Assembly (NCBI GenBank): GCA_947175265.1
Contig: CAMWMD010000004.1
Location: forward strand, 1 to 64,000
Direction of reading: 5' to 3'
Origin: an uncultured Porphyromonadaceae bacterium
GTDB lineage: Bacteria; Bacteroidota; Bacteroidia; Bacteroidales; Muribaculaceae
Length of the DNA: 64,000 nucleotides
Part shown: one piece after another, positions 47,370-57,013 of the stretch
How positions within the stretch are numbered: the stretch's first letter is position 1
How the letters are laid out: every line of letters begins with the position of its first letter
Translations under genes and position numbers: made by a program
The notes under the pieces: generated by a model
The model's input: the letters and a program-made list of their open reading frames with translations, nothing else
What the model was told of the DNA's origin: nothing
The model's database searches: none

Positions 47370-48422
47370 ATGAAGCTTTCACAGTTTAAATTCAAACTCC
47401 CTGAAAATCTGATAGCCCAATATCCCTCCGAAGAGCGTGATGAATGCCGCATGATGGTGGTCAACGCCCGTACAGGAGAGATCAGTCACCACATCTTCAA
47501 AGAAATCATCGACTATTTCGATGATGGTGACGTGATGATATTCAATGATACCAAAGTATTCCCCGCCAGACTTTATGGCAACAAAGAGAAAACCGGGGCA
47601 AGAATTGAGGTATTCCTGCTGCGTGAGTTAAACGTGGAACAAAAATTCTGGGATGTGCTCGTTGAGCCGGCCAGGAAAATAAGGATAGGAAACAAATTAT
47701 ATTTCGGCGAGGATGATTCCATGGTGGCCGAAGTAATCGACAATACCACCTCAAGAGGCCGCACACTCCGCTTCCTCTATGACGGTCCGCATGATGAATT
47801 CAAAGAGACCCTGTATTCTCTGGGTGAGACACCCCTCCCGGAATATATCACCCGCAAGGCCGAGCCTTCCGACGCCGACCGCTACCAGTGCATATTCGCC
47901 AAGAACGAAGGAGCGGTGATGGCTCCCGCTGCAGGTCTGCATTTCAGTAGGGAATTGCTGAAACGTCTGGAGATAAAGGGGGTAGAGAGGGGATTCCTTA
48001 CCCTTCACAGCGGCCGCGGAAACTTCAAGGATATCGATGTGGAGGACCTCACTAAGCACAGGATGGATAGTGAGGAAATGTTCGTGAATGAAGAATTGGT
48101 GGAGATAGTGAACGCCGCAAAAGACCGCAATTCCAACGTCTGTGCGGTAGGCACCTCCGTGCTTCGGGCCGTGGCAACGGCAGTCTGCATGAACGGTCAC
48201 CTCATGACTTTCGAAGGATGGACCAACAAGTTTATCTTCCCTCCCTACGACTTCACCGTCTGCAACTCCCTCGTGAGCAATTTCCACCTCCCTCTTAGCA
48301 CTATGCTCATGATGGTGGCGGCTTTCGGCGGCTACGACCTCGTAATGGAGGCCTATAATGTGGCTGTCAAGGAGAAGTATCAGTTTGGTGCCTATGGCGA
48401 TGCCATGCTCATTCTCAGATAA
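47370..48422 (+). CDS. queA: S-adenosylmethionine:tRNA ribosyltransferase-isomerase
   Basis: [47 protein letters not shown]. Confidence 0.95.
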   Translation: MKLSQFKFKLPENLIAQYPSEERDECRMMVVNARTGEISHHIFKEIIDYFDDGDVMIFNDTKVFPARLYGNKEKTGARIEVFLLRELNVEQKFWDVLVEPARKIRIGNKLYFGEDDSMVAEVIDNTTSRGRTLRFLYDGPHDEFKETLYSLGETPLPEYITRKAEPSDADRYQCIFAKNEGAVMAPAAGLHFSRELLKRLEIKGVERGFLTLHSGRGNFKDIDVEDLTKHRMDSEEMFVNEELVEIVNAAKDRNSNVCAVGTSVLRAVATAVCMNGHLMTFEGWTNKFIFPPYDFTVCNSLVSNFHLPLSTMLMMVAAFGGYDLVMEAYNVAVKEKYQFGAYGDAMLILR

Positions 48423-48747
48423 GGTTTGTGATAAGCGTAGGTAAAAAGTCCGGCGGTGATATATGCGACGACAAAAGGAATAAAGAATAATCCACATAAA
48501 AGAGTCAGCGTGAGCAATGCCAAAGTCTTGTCCACGCTGACTCTTTTACCTTGTTATGCCGATTTTACTTCAATACTGACCTGGAATGATACTCTACTCA
48601 ATTTTCAGGCTCTATTTACGGATGACCCATTTTTAAGAAATGTGTAAACCGTAAATAGCCATTTTGAGGGTTAAGACAACAAAGAAATAGTAAAAAGAAA
48701 CTAAAAACTTAAAACATCGGAAAATATTACAAATATTATTTAAAATA

Positions 48748-48779
48748 TTTGCAATCAAGCAGTTTTTATATTAACTTTG
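48748..48779 (+). promoter_or_regulatory. promoter TTTG-N20-TAACTTTG of sRNA copy B
   Basis: TTTG 48748-48751, 20 nt, TAACTTTG 48772-48779. Confidence 0.75.
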
Positions 48780-48851
48780 CAGCGTGTTTTTCATGGTATT
48801 AGATTTAAGGTTAGAGGAATAGTTGTCGAGAGACAATTACTCCTTTTTTTT
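48780..48851 (+). ncRNA. candidate sRNA, copy B of the three-member family
   Basis: GTGTTTTTCATGGTATTAGATTTAAGGTTA, hairpin AGTTGTC-GAGA-GACAATT, CC(T)8; lies between convergent queA and recO. Confidence 0.75.
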
Positions 48852-48911
48852 ATTGCCCTGTACGAATCAATTTATAGCATTACCTTTCGGATAAATGGAT
48901 TTGCAGTTTGC

Positions 48912-49634
48912 CTAAAACATATTGCGAAGCACCTCCAGCGACCGCAATGAAGAGGTGCCGGGATAATGAATGGCATAATAACGCAGCAACCCCTCCAGCA
49001 ATCTCCGGCGACTCTCGTTGTCAAGACTGTAATCAGCGATATTCGAGAAATCCATATCGCTTATCTTAGCAGCCATCGCTGCCTCCTCCCCTTCAAGCAC
49101 ATCGGTGTGGGGCGGTCGCTCCTCTGTGAAAGTGCCGTTTCGCAAGTCAAAAAAAGAACCCGGTTTCCACTCCGAGGAATCCGGCTGAATGCCCATGAAG
49201 GGGAGCAACGAGGCCATGAATGCTATATGGAAGTCGGTAAAGCCTTTGTCCATACCGTCAAAAAGGCGCAAAGCCCCCACTATATAGTCATATAGACCCT
49301 CGTCCGACATGGATGCCCTAAGCAGTCGGTTGAGAAATTCCGACAGAAAGAGCGACATCATTGCCTTCAAGGGATGGAAATAGATGCCGCTCCATACGAA
49401 GGCAAGCGAGAAAGACCCGAGTTTCTGCAACTCCGCATTCTGCTTGAAATTTATATCCCCCTCAATCACCGCAAGGGGCTGGAGCCTCGATGCGCGCAGA
49501 CGTCCCGACCTTCCGCCCCCTCCGGATGAGAGGAAGGATACGCGACCCCGAGAGCGCGTATAGAGTGTCACTACATTATGCCTGTCGTTATGACGCGTGA
49601 TGTCAAGCACGATTCCGGAAATCTTCTCTATCAT
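48912..49634 (-). CDS. recO: DNA repair protein RecO
   Basis: KISGIVLDITRHNDRHNVVTLYTRSRGRVSFLSSGGGGRSGRLRASRLQPL. Confidence 0.93.
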   Translation of the reverse strand: MIEKISGIVLDITRHNDRHNVVTLYTRSRGRVSFLSSGGGGRSGRLRASRLQPLAVIEGDINFKQNAELQKLGSFSLAFVWSGIYFHPLKAMMSLFLSEFLNRLLRASMSDEGLYDYIVGALRLFDGMDKGFTDFHIAFMASLLPFMGIQPDSSEWKPGSFFDLRNGTFTEERPPHTDVLEGEEAAMAAKISDMDFSNIADYSLDNESRRRLLEGLLRYYAIHYPGTSSLRSLEVLRNMF

Positions 49635-49785
49635 ATCTGTTGGGTTATGTGGTCATCTCTTGCAAACTTAATGAAAAAAAATGAGGGCAGCAAACTATTT
49701 GCGCATGTAATAGGTTATAAAGACAGAGAACCGAGTAATCGGCTATCTAGAATTACTAATGACAGAATTTAACTCTAAAACTACT

Positions 49786-50373
49786 ATGGCTGACACAAAA
49801 AGTATCAAAGGCACAAAAACCGAACAAAACCTCGGTATGGCCTATCTCGCTGAATCAACTGCATACACACGCTACACTTACTATGCGCAGTCTGCGACTA
49901 AGGAGCAGTACTACCATTTCGCTGACATCTTCAACGAGACGGCGGCCAATGAACTTCATCACGCAAAAATATTCTTGAAACTCCTTCCCGAGGGAACTAC
50001 CGTAACAGCACCTGTCGGTGTCGACACCGGTGTCCTCACTCCTACACTCGACAATCTTAAGGTTGCCGCTGCTGAAGAGGAGAGAGAGGGTGTAGACTTC
50101 TATACGAAGGCTTCCGAAGTGGCTCTTGAAGAAGGATTCCCCGAAATCGCTGAGACTTTCAAGGCTATAGCAACTATCGAGAACCACCATAAGGAGCGTT
50201 TTGACCTAATGGCTTGGCAGATAGAGAACGATAAGGTATGGAAGAGCGATAAGCCTCAGAAATGGCAGTGCCTTGTTTGCGGCTATATTTTCGAAGGGAC
50301 TGAGCCCCCGCAGAAATGTCCTGCCTGCAAGCACCCCTACCAGCACTTCATGCCTGCTGAGGAGAACGTCTGA
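49786..50373 (+). CDS. rubrerythrin
   Basis: Ferritin-like EExxH helices and C-term rubredoxin CLVCGYIFEGTEPPQKCPACKHP. Confidence 0.96.
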   Translation: MADTKSIKGTKTEQNLGMAYLAESTAYTRYTYYAQSATKEQYYHFADIFNETAANELHHAKIFLKLLPEGTTVTAPVGVDTGVLTPTLDNLKVAAAEEEREGVDFYTKASEVALEEGFPEIAETFKAIATIENHHKERFDLMAWQIENDKVWKSDKPQKWQCLVCGYIFEGTEPPQKCPACKHPYQHFMPAEENV

Positions 50374-50487
50374 TTCCGTAAGGCTTAACACACGCTGAAA
50401 AACCTGGCCCGAGAGGGTAGGATAATATATCCCGTGAAGGGAAAAGATTTGATTATTAAGATAGTGAAAAATTAAACTTCCAGAAAG

Positions 50488-50524
50488 AAAAAAGAGGCGC
50501 GTATCGCTACGTACCTCTTTTTTT
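50488..50524 (+). terminator. intrinsic terminator downstream of rubrerythrin
   Basis: AAAAAAGAGGcgCGTA-TCGC-TACGtaCCTCTTTTTTT. Confidence 0.8.
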
Positions 50525-50599
50525 CAATATTCTCGAATCACATCGAAAGATATTGAAGTCCTAATCCTAATTTAACTATTAATCCATAACTTTACTAAT

Positions 50600-50802
50600 G
50601 CAACAATAAAATCTTTCTGAAACAATATGTCTCATGAGGTGGTGACACCTCACGAAAACTATCGTATCCCTCCCACACTTTCTTTTCGGACAACCACGCC
50701 CGAAAGCGGAAGATTCGGAGGGTTCAATTTCGGGTAATGAAAGTAAAGCCGCCTCTTTTAGAAGGTGGAAACTTCAGACCACGGCTTTCAGATGCAAAGT
50801 TA
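50600..50802 (-). ncRNA. candidate structured non-coding RNA (class unknown)
   Basis: -7 box TAACTTTG on minus strand (50795-50802); hairpins AAAGCCG/CGGCTTT (50745-50788), CCCTCC/GGAGGG (50668-50722) with inner TTTCGG/CCGAAA, TGAGGTG/CACCTCA (50635-50652). No good ORF; -33 is weak. Confidence 0.35.
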
Positions 50803-50825
50803 ACAATAAAATTATTCTCTGCATA

Positions 50826-50863
50826 AAAAAACGGTAATTAATTTTTATTAACTGCCGTTTTTT
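50826..50863 (-). terminator. intrinsic terminator downstream of surE
   Basis: AAAAAACGGTAATTAA ... TTAACTGCCGTTTTTT. Confidence 0.75.
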
Positions 50864-50912
50864 ATTTCCTTATCCGGTAATTTCCTTTTTATGTTCCCCT
50901 TTTCACGTTCTC

Positions 50913-51680
50913 CTATATACCTTTCTCCAGTTCCTGAAGCCAAGGAACCGATGGCAAGGGAGCGGTACGGTCAATAAGGGTCGGCACTACCGAGACAATG
51001 CCATGCGAGAGACAATACTCATCCGTATCCGTGGCATCCGGCTCCTCATTCACAAAGTTTCCGGTTAGCCAGTAGAACTTCCCTCCGTGTGGATCCGTGT
51101 ATTCCTTATATTCGTCGCTCCAATTTCCCTTGCAGGCACGTACCACACGGCATTGCTCCGGGAGTGACAGTATCACCGGAATATTGACGTTGAGGCATAC
51201 CCCTTCCGGCAATCCGTTACGCAACATCCCCTCCACAATACGCTTCACGAAAGGGAGACAGTGGGCGAAAGATGCCGCCGGAGAATGATCTGTCAGCGAA
51301 AATCCTACTGAGGGAATGCCGAAAGCACACCCCTCCATTGCCGCTCCCATAGTGCCTGAATAAAGCACATTGATAGAGGCGTTGGAGCCATGGTTGATAC
51401 CGCTTACCACAATATCGGGGCGTGAGGGGAGAAGATTGTGCATGGCGAGTTTTATGCAGTCTACAGGAGTTCCGTCGACCTTATACATCATTGCCCCATG
51501 ATAATCGGGGAGACGGGTTGCCCGCAACGGTCCGTTAACCGTTATGGCCATCGACTGCCCCGAGCGTGGCGCGTCAGGACAGACACATACGACTTCGCCA
51601 TATTCCAGAAGGGCATCTATGAGCGCATGGACACCTCCAGCCGTTATGCCGTCGTCGTTAGAGACAAGTATCAGTGGCAT
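50913..51680 (-). CDS. surE: 5'/3'-nucleotidase SurE
   Basis: MPLILVSNDDGITAGGVHALIDAL, VSGINHGSNASINVLYSGTMGAAMEG. Confidence 0.96.
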   Translation of the reverse strand: MPLILVSNDDGITAGGVHALIDALLEYGEVVCVCPDAPRSGQSMAITVNGPLRATRLPDYHGAMMYKVDGTPVDCIKLAMHNLLPSRPDIVVSGINHGSNASINVLYSGTMGAAMEGCAFGIPSVGFSLTDHSPAASFAHCLPFVKRIVEGMLRNGLPEGVCLNVNIPVILSLPEQCRVVRACKGNWSDEYKEYTDPHGGKFYWLTGNFVNEEPDATDTDEYCLSHGIVSVVPTLIDRTAPLPSVPWLQELEKGI

Positions 51681-51813
51681 ATATCAATAATTTTATTCCA
51701 GATTGTTCCCTTGTTTATCCATCCCTGTATTCCTAACGTTTTATAAGACGGATATATTGAAAAAACATGATGATTTTGACAGTTATTCAAATTAGATTAG
51801 GTAATTTTGCAGC

Positions 51814-54312
51814 ATGAAACTTACAGCAGGACAATTGGCGGAGATGATGGGAATGACGTCACACTCCGACACCTTGATCGACACTCTCCTCACGGACTCG
51901 CGCAACTTGACACGCCCCGAATCGTCTATGTTCTTTGCTATCGCTACCCCCGGAGGGAACGACGGCCATCTATATATGCGTGAACTTTACGACAAAGGTG
52001 TGAGGCATTTCGTGGCCAATAGGATTCCTGACGACATGAAGGATGCTCCCGGGGCTGAGATACTGCTGGCTGACGATGCCACAGAAGCGTTGCAACGTCT
52101 GGCCTCTGCCCTCCCCCGCCCTATTGGCATGGAGACGGTGGCAATCACCGGCTCAAGGGGAAAGACCACTCTCAAGGAATGGATTTTCCAACTTACCGAA
52201 CCACTTCTCGCCACCTCCCGCTCCCCAAGAAGTTATAACTCACAGACAGGTGTCCCCCTTTCCATTTGGGAAATAGGTGCCGACAGCACTCTCGCTGTTA
52301 TCGAAGCGGGTGTGTCCAAGAGGGGTGAGATGGAGAAAATCGGACGGTGCATACATCCTCAGACTGTAATTTTCACCAACATAGGTGTTGCCCATGCCGA
52401 GGGGTTCTCCTCTGATGAGGAAAAAGCCTCGGAGAAGGTGCTCCTCGCCCGGAATGCTACCGACGTAATATTCCCTCTTGACGACCGACTCCTATACGAA
52501 GCCCTGCTACCAATGCGCGACACCAAGAGATTCACCGTATGGAGCCGTGAGGGGAAAACATCTCCGGCCCCTTTCCTTGAGTCGGAGGGTAGCCGGCATT
52601 TCATCATGAGGGAAACGGATCCCACACTCCATAAATGGAGAGCCAAAGGTTATGATTGGAAAATAGAAATCCCTCTCCCGCTTGAATCGGACAGTGATGT
52701 GGAGAATGCCGGAAATGCAATAGCCTTCATGCTTCACTGCGGATTCAGTGCTGAAATTATTGAGGAGCGTTTTCGCCATCTATACAAAATAGGCACCCGC
52801 CTCAACGTTACGGAGGGGGTCAACGGATGCTCCCTTATACTTGATTCATACACAAGCGACGTCACCTCCCTTCTCCCGGCAATAAGGTTCATGATGCGCA
52901 GGCGTACACCCGAACAGCGTTCGGCGGTCATAATGAGTGACGTGCAGCATGAGAACGGGCACGGTGCCGAGCCTTACAGGGAGATTGCCAAAGTGGTGGC
53001 TGAAAACGGCATCGACCGTTTCATAGGTGTGGGGAAGGAGATCAGCAAGCATTCCGGGATTTTCCCGGAGGGTTCTCGTTTCTTTGACAATACCGATGAC
53101 CTTCTGGCAGCCCTGCATCCCTCGGATTTCATAAATGAGACCATACTCATGAAGGGGGCTCCCAATTTCGGATTCGCCCGTATAAACGAACTCCTTGAGG
53201 CCCGCAAGCATGAGACCGTGCTTGAGGTGAATCTTGATGCGATGATAAGGAATTACAATTATTTCCGCTCTCATCTCCCTTCAGGAACAGGAATCGTAGC
53301 CATGGTGAAGGCTTCCGGGTATGGAGCGGGAAGTTACGAAATTGCCAAGACTCTTCAGGATTCAGGAGCGGCATACCTTGCTGTCGCTGTCCTTGATGAA
53401 GGTATCGAACTGCGCAAGAGAGGCATCAGGATGCCGATAATGGTGATGAATCCTAAGGTGGTCAACTACAGGTCGATGTTCACAAATCGCCTTGAGCCGG
53501 AGATATACTCCCTCGATATGCTGCGCGATGTGGTGAGGGAGGCTGAAAAGAACGGACTGAAGGATTACCCCATCCATCTCAAGCTCGATACCGGTATGCA
53601 CCGTATGGGTCTCATCGCTGAGGAACTCCCCGAAGCGGTTGAAATTATCAAAAACCAGGAGGCGATAAGGCTTTCTTCAGTTTTCTCTCATCTTGCCACG
53701 GCCGACTGCCTCGATATGGATGACTACACGGAAATGCAATTGAACAGATTCGATGAGATGACCGGATTCATCAAGAGACAACTCCCCTATTCATTCAAAA
53801 GGCATATCTTAAATTCCGCCGGCATACTCCGCTACGGAAAGACCCGGCATTACGACATGGCGCGCCTCGGCATAGGACTGTATGGTGCCAACACACTCCC
53901 CCCCGAGATTGAGAGTCCGCTCTCTGTCGTATCAACCCTGCGCACGGTGATCATATCCATCAGGGAATGGGAAGCCGGTGAGACCATCGGTTACTCACGG
54001 AAAGGTGTATTGACACGAAAATCGAAAATAGCCACCATTCCCATAGGTTATGCCGACGGTATGAACCGTCATTTCGGGAGGGGGCACATTTCAGTGAAGG
54101 TAAAAGGTCAGGATGCCCCCACAGTCGGAAATATCTGCATGGATGCATGCATGATAGATGTCACGGGGATAGACTGCAAGGTGGGTGATGCCGTGGAGAT
54201 ATTCGGCAACGAGGCGCCTTTGCAGCGCCTCGCCGACACACTCGACACGATTCCCTACGAGATACTCACTTCCGTATCTCCCCGTGTGAAACGCATCTAC
54301 TTCAGGGAATAA
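51814..54312 (+). CDS. bifunctional MurF (UDP-MurNAc-tripeptide:D-Ala-D-Ala ligase)-alanine racemase fusion
   Basis: N-half MurF-like ATP site AITGSRGKTTLKEWIFQL; C-half alanine racemase VEVNLDAMIRNYNYFRSHLPSGTGIVAMVKASGYGAGSYEIAKTL, GDAVEIFG. Confidence 0.94.
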   Translation: MKLTAGQLAEMMGMTSHSDTLIDTLLTDSRNLTRPESSMFFAIATPGGNDGHLYMRELYDKGVRHFVANRIPDDMKDAPGAEILLADDATEALQRLASALPRPIGMETVAITGSRGKTTLKEWIFQLTEPLLATSRSPRSYNSQTGVPLSIWEIGADSTLAVIEAGVSKRGEMEKIGRCIHPQTVIFTNIGVAHAEGFSSDEEKASEKVLLARNATDVIFPLDDRLLYEALLPMRDTKRFTVWSREGKTSPAPFLESEGSRHFIMRETDPTLHKWRAKGYDWKIEIPLPLESDSDVENAGNAIAFMLHCGFSAEIIEERFRHLYKIGTRLNVTEGVNGCSLILDSYTSDVTSLLPAIRFMMRRRTPEQRSAVIMSDVQHENGHGAEPYREIAKVVAENGIDRFIGVGKEISKHSGIFPEGSRFFDNTDDLLAALHPSDFINETILMKGAPNFGFARINELLEARKHETVLEVNLDAMIRNYNYFRSHLPSGTGIVAMVKASGYGAGSYEIAKTLQDSGAAYLAVAVLDEGIELRKRGIRMPIMVMNPKVVNYRSMFTNRLEPEIYSLDMLRDVVREAEKNGLKDYPIHLKLDTGMHRMGLIAEELPEAVEIIKNQEAIRLSSVFSHLATADCLDMDDYTEMQLNRFDEMTGFIKRQLPYSFKRHILNSAGILRYGKTRHYDMARLGIGLYGANTLPPEIESPLSVVSTLRTVIISIREWEAGETIGYSRKGVLTRKSKIATIPIGYADGMNRHFGRGHISVKVKGQDAPTVGNICMDACMIDVTGIDCKVGDAVEIFGNEAPLQRLADTLDTIPYEILTSVSPRVKRIYFRE

Positions 54313-54318
54313 GAAGGA

Positions 54319-54498
54319 TTATAACGCCTCAAGGCATTTCTTCACCTCCTCATCGGTGGTATGGAGTTTCTCCTTGCAGAATTTGAGCAATTCCAAGGCG
54401 CGAGATGTATATGAGGCCAGGGAATCTATATCACAGTTGTCTGACTGCATCTTCGCCACAATTGACTCCAATTCGGCGATTGCTTCTGAATATTTCAT
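54319..54498 (-). CDS. xseB: exodeoxyribonuclease VII small subunit
   Basis: MKYSEAIAELESIVAKMQSDNCDIDSLASYTSRALELLKFCKEKL; adjacent to xseA. Confidence 0.9.
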   Translation of the reverse strand: MKYSEAIAELESIVAKMQSDNCDIDSLASYTSRALELLKFCKEKLHTTDEEVKKCLEAL

Positions 54499-54527
54499 AA
54501 CTGATATATTATTTTTCTTTGTTGTTT

Positions 54528-55895
54528 TCAATCGGAAACCACCTCACCCTCCACGGTTCCGTTCAAGAGAGTGGTGGTGAATCGTGTGCCGGCAGGAAGC
54601 GACGCTACATCGGAGACAGCCTTTCCGTCGACGCGGGTGATGCTGTATCCACGCTGAAGAGTATTGGCAGGGCTCAACACCTTGACAAGGGATTCAATTG
54701 CCCCCAGTCTCTCCTTGCTCCTTCTCAGCACATTATCGGCCGAAAGTCTCACCATTCTCCCTACCTCATTCAGACGGTCGGCACTCCTCATAGTCCGCTG
54801 TCCCGTTAGCGACCGTATTAGATCAAGGTAATGGTCAAGTCCGGCCGCCGCATTTTTCAATCGGGAGGATACAAGCACGGGAATACGTGTCATCTCCCTC
54901 TCCAGGAGAGCGGAGGCTCCCGCGATGCGCGCATTGGCAAAAGCCGGCACCATAGTCTCGAGATTTGCAAGTCTGCGGGTCTCACCTTTGAGGCATTCCG
55001 TGCTGAAACGCGCTATCCAGTCGACGAGCCCTGCTACCTTGCCCTCGGCCTCCCGCAGACAGTCCACAAGAAAACCGGCCACAGCCGTCGGTGTCTTCAT
55101 CCGCGTGTGTGCTATCTCATCAAGCACCGTGCGGTCCCTCTCATGTCCTATCCCGACAATCACGGGCAAAGGGAAAAGCGCCACGGCTTTCGCAAGTTCA
55201 TAGTCGTCAAACCCGTTGAGATCTGTTGTGGCGCCACCACCACGGATTATCACCACACAGTCCCAAATGTCAATCGTCTGCTCCACCCTTTCCAGGGCAG
55301 CCCGCACGGATGCCGATGTGCGCTCCCCCTGCATCACAGCCGGGAAAAGGTAAGGATAGAAAACGAATCCATCGGCGTTTCCGAGCAGCTGATTCATGAA
55401 GTCGCCATATCCGGCCGCCCCTTCAGCCGACACCACTGCTATGCGTTGGGGAGCCGGCGGAAGCACTTCCTCCCTGTTTTTGTTTATTATACCCTCGCGA
55501 GAGAGCCGCTCCAGGATTTCCCTTCGGAGGCGCTCCATATCACCCAAGGTGAAAGAGGGGTCAATATCATTCACGTTGAAGGAGAGTCCATAAAGGGAAT
55601 GATGATTTACGCCCCCCCTCAGCATGACCTTCATACCTGTGGCTATGTCGCGCCCCGTGGCCTCGAAAAACTTCCTTCTCAACGGATAAAATGTGCCGGC
55701 CCAAATAGTGGCTCTCATTTTGGCCACTGTCTGTCCGGCAGCATTCTTTTCCACAAGTTCCATGTAGCAATGTCCGCCATTGACGCGCACATCACTGAGT
55801 TCCGCCACCACCCATGCGTTCCATAACTCAGGTACACGCCTCATGGCCTCCCCAATCCAGGCGGTGTATTGCGAGAGGGTCATTCCGCTGTTCAT
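54528..55895 (-). CDS. xseA: exodeoxyribonuclease VII large subunit
   Basis: TLSQYTAWIGEAMRRVPELWNAWVVAELSDVRVNGGHCYMELVEK, IIRGGGATTDLNGFDDYELAKAVALFPLPVIVGIGHERDRTVLDEIAHTRMKTPTAVA. Confidence 0.96.
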   Translation of the reverse strand: MNSGMTLSQYTAWIGEAMRRVPELWNAWVVAELSDVRVNGGHCYMELVEKNAAGQTVAKMRATIWAGTFYPLRRKFFEATGRDIATGMKVMLRGGVNHHSLYGLSFNVNDIDPSFTLGDMERLRREILERLSREGIINKNREEVLPPAPQRIAVVSAEGAAGYGDFMNQLLGNADGFVFYPYLFPAVMQGERTSASVRAALERVEQTIDIWDCVVIIRGGGATTDLNGFDDYELAKAVALFPLPVIVGIGHERDRTVLDEIAHTRMKTPTAVAGFLVDCLREAEGKVAGLVDWIARFSTECLKGETRRLANLETMVPAFANARIAGASALLEREMTRIPVLVSSRLKNAAAGLDHYLDLIRSLTGQRTMRSADRLNEVGRMVRLSADNVLRRSKERLGAIESLVKVLSPANTLQRGYSITRVDGKAVSDVASLPAGTRFTTTLLNGTVEGEVVSD

Positions 55896-57013
55896 TCCGC
55901 GCTTTCCTTCATGACCCCGATTTCCTTCAAGGCACCCGTCGACGGATCAAACACGGCGTATGAGGGCGATTTCTTATCGGTGAATATAGCGGGATTCAGA
56001 CCGAAGGTGACACCAAACTGGGCAATCTCGAATTCCGAAGAGAAGAGATTCTTACCCATATACGAAATGGTGATTTTGGCAGCACCGGGCACACAGTATG
56101 CCACGGCATCCTTCGGGAGTTTCTTCTCCTCACCTTTAGCATCGGTCGGGAGGGCACCCTCATCGGTGATATGCACGCTGATGTACACAGGTTCACCGCT
56201 GTAGTCGTCAGAAGCCACGAATCCTTCGAAATCCGAGAGGCGGAAGAGTGTATTCTTCGCATTATCAGCCGGTATGTAGGAGAAACGGCGCACGACAGTC
56301 TCACGCGTCACGTTTCCGAGGAAAGCGGCGGTCAGAGCCGCCTCCTGATGAGCGAGGGAATTGAGCATGAGTTCCATCTGCTTCCCATCGGCAGGCATAG
56401 TCTCTGCGGTGCCTCTTGTGAGCGACACCTTGGCATCACGAATCTCCATCAGGTTCTCGGCAAGCATCTGAGCCTGTTTGGCCGACGACTGCGAGGCTAT
56501 GAAATCTTCATCCACATATTTAAGGTACTCCTTGTCGGCAAGTTTCTCCCCTTCAAAACGGTTTTCGGGAAGTGGCGCGGCTTTCGGCACATCCGTAGGC
56601 TCATGATTTATTGAAAGGAGCATATCGTCGGCGTCCACGCCTATATATGTGAGTGCACCGGGCTTCAGTTGCATTATGTATCTTGAATCCGGATTCGGCA
56701 CACCATAAGGACGCACCTTAACCGATTGAATGGTCCAATTCTCTCCGTCTTCCTTGATGACATTGTCAGAACCGGTATATTTCTTTGCATAACGATAGTA
56801 AGGGCCGGCAGTACGCACCTCCCTCACAGCCGTCACCTCCACCTCCAGTGCCGTGAGTGGCAACGTGTAGATCAGGCCGTACTCGTTATGTTTCTCGGCT
56901 GTCAGAATCTTTGTCTGTTGGGAAAATGCCGGAACCGCCGATGCCAGCAAGATTACAGCGGTAAGCAGAGTGTTTCTCATAAATGAAACCTTTGAAAATT
57001 TAAATGTGGTCAT
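55892..57013 (-). CDS. DUF4831 family protein
   Basis: Signal peptide; EYGLIYTLPLTALEVEVTAVREVRTAGPYYRYAKKYTG. Confidence 0.88.
   Translation of the reverse strand: MTTFKFSKVSFMRNTLLTAVILLASAVPAFSQQTKILTAEKHNEYGLIYTLPLTALEVEVTAVREVRTAGPYYRYAKKYTGSDNVIKEDGENWTIQSVKVRPYGVPNPDSRYIMQLKPGALTYIGVDADDMLLSINHEPTDVPKAAPLPENRFEGEKLADKEYLKYVDEDFIASQSSAKQAQMLAENLMEIRDAKVSLTRGTAETMPADGKQMELMLNSLAHQEAALTAAFLGNVTRETVVRRFSYIPADNAKNTLFRLSDFEGFVASDDYSGEPVYISVHITDEGALPTDAKGEEKKLPKDAVAYCVPGAAKITISYMGKNLFSSEFEIAQFGVTFGLNPAIFTDKKSPSYAVFDPSTGALKEIGVMKESAE

Noticed and set aside
54831-55826. 331-aa + strand ORF
   Set aside because: Antisense to xseA; compositional artefact of a GC-rich coding strand.
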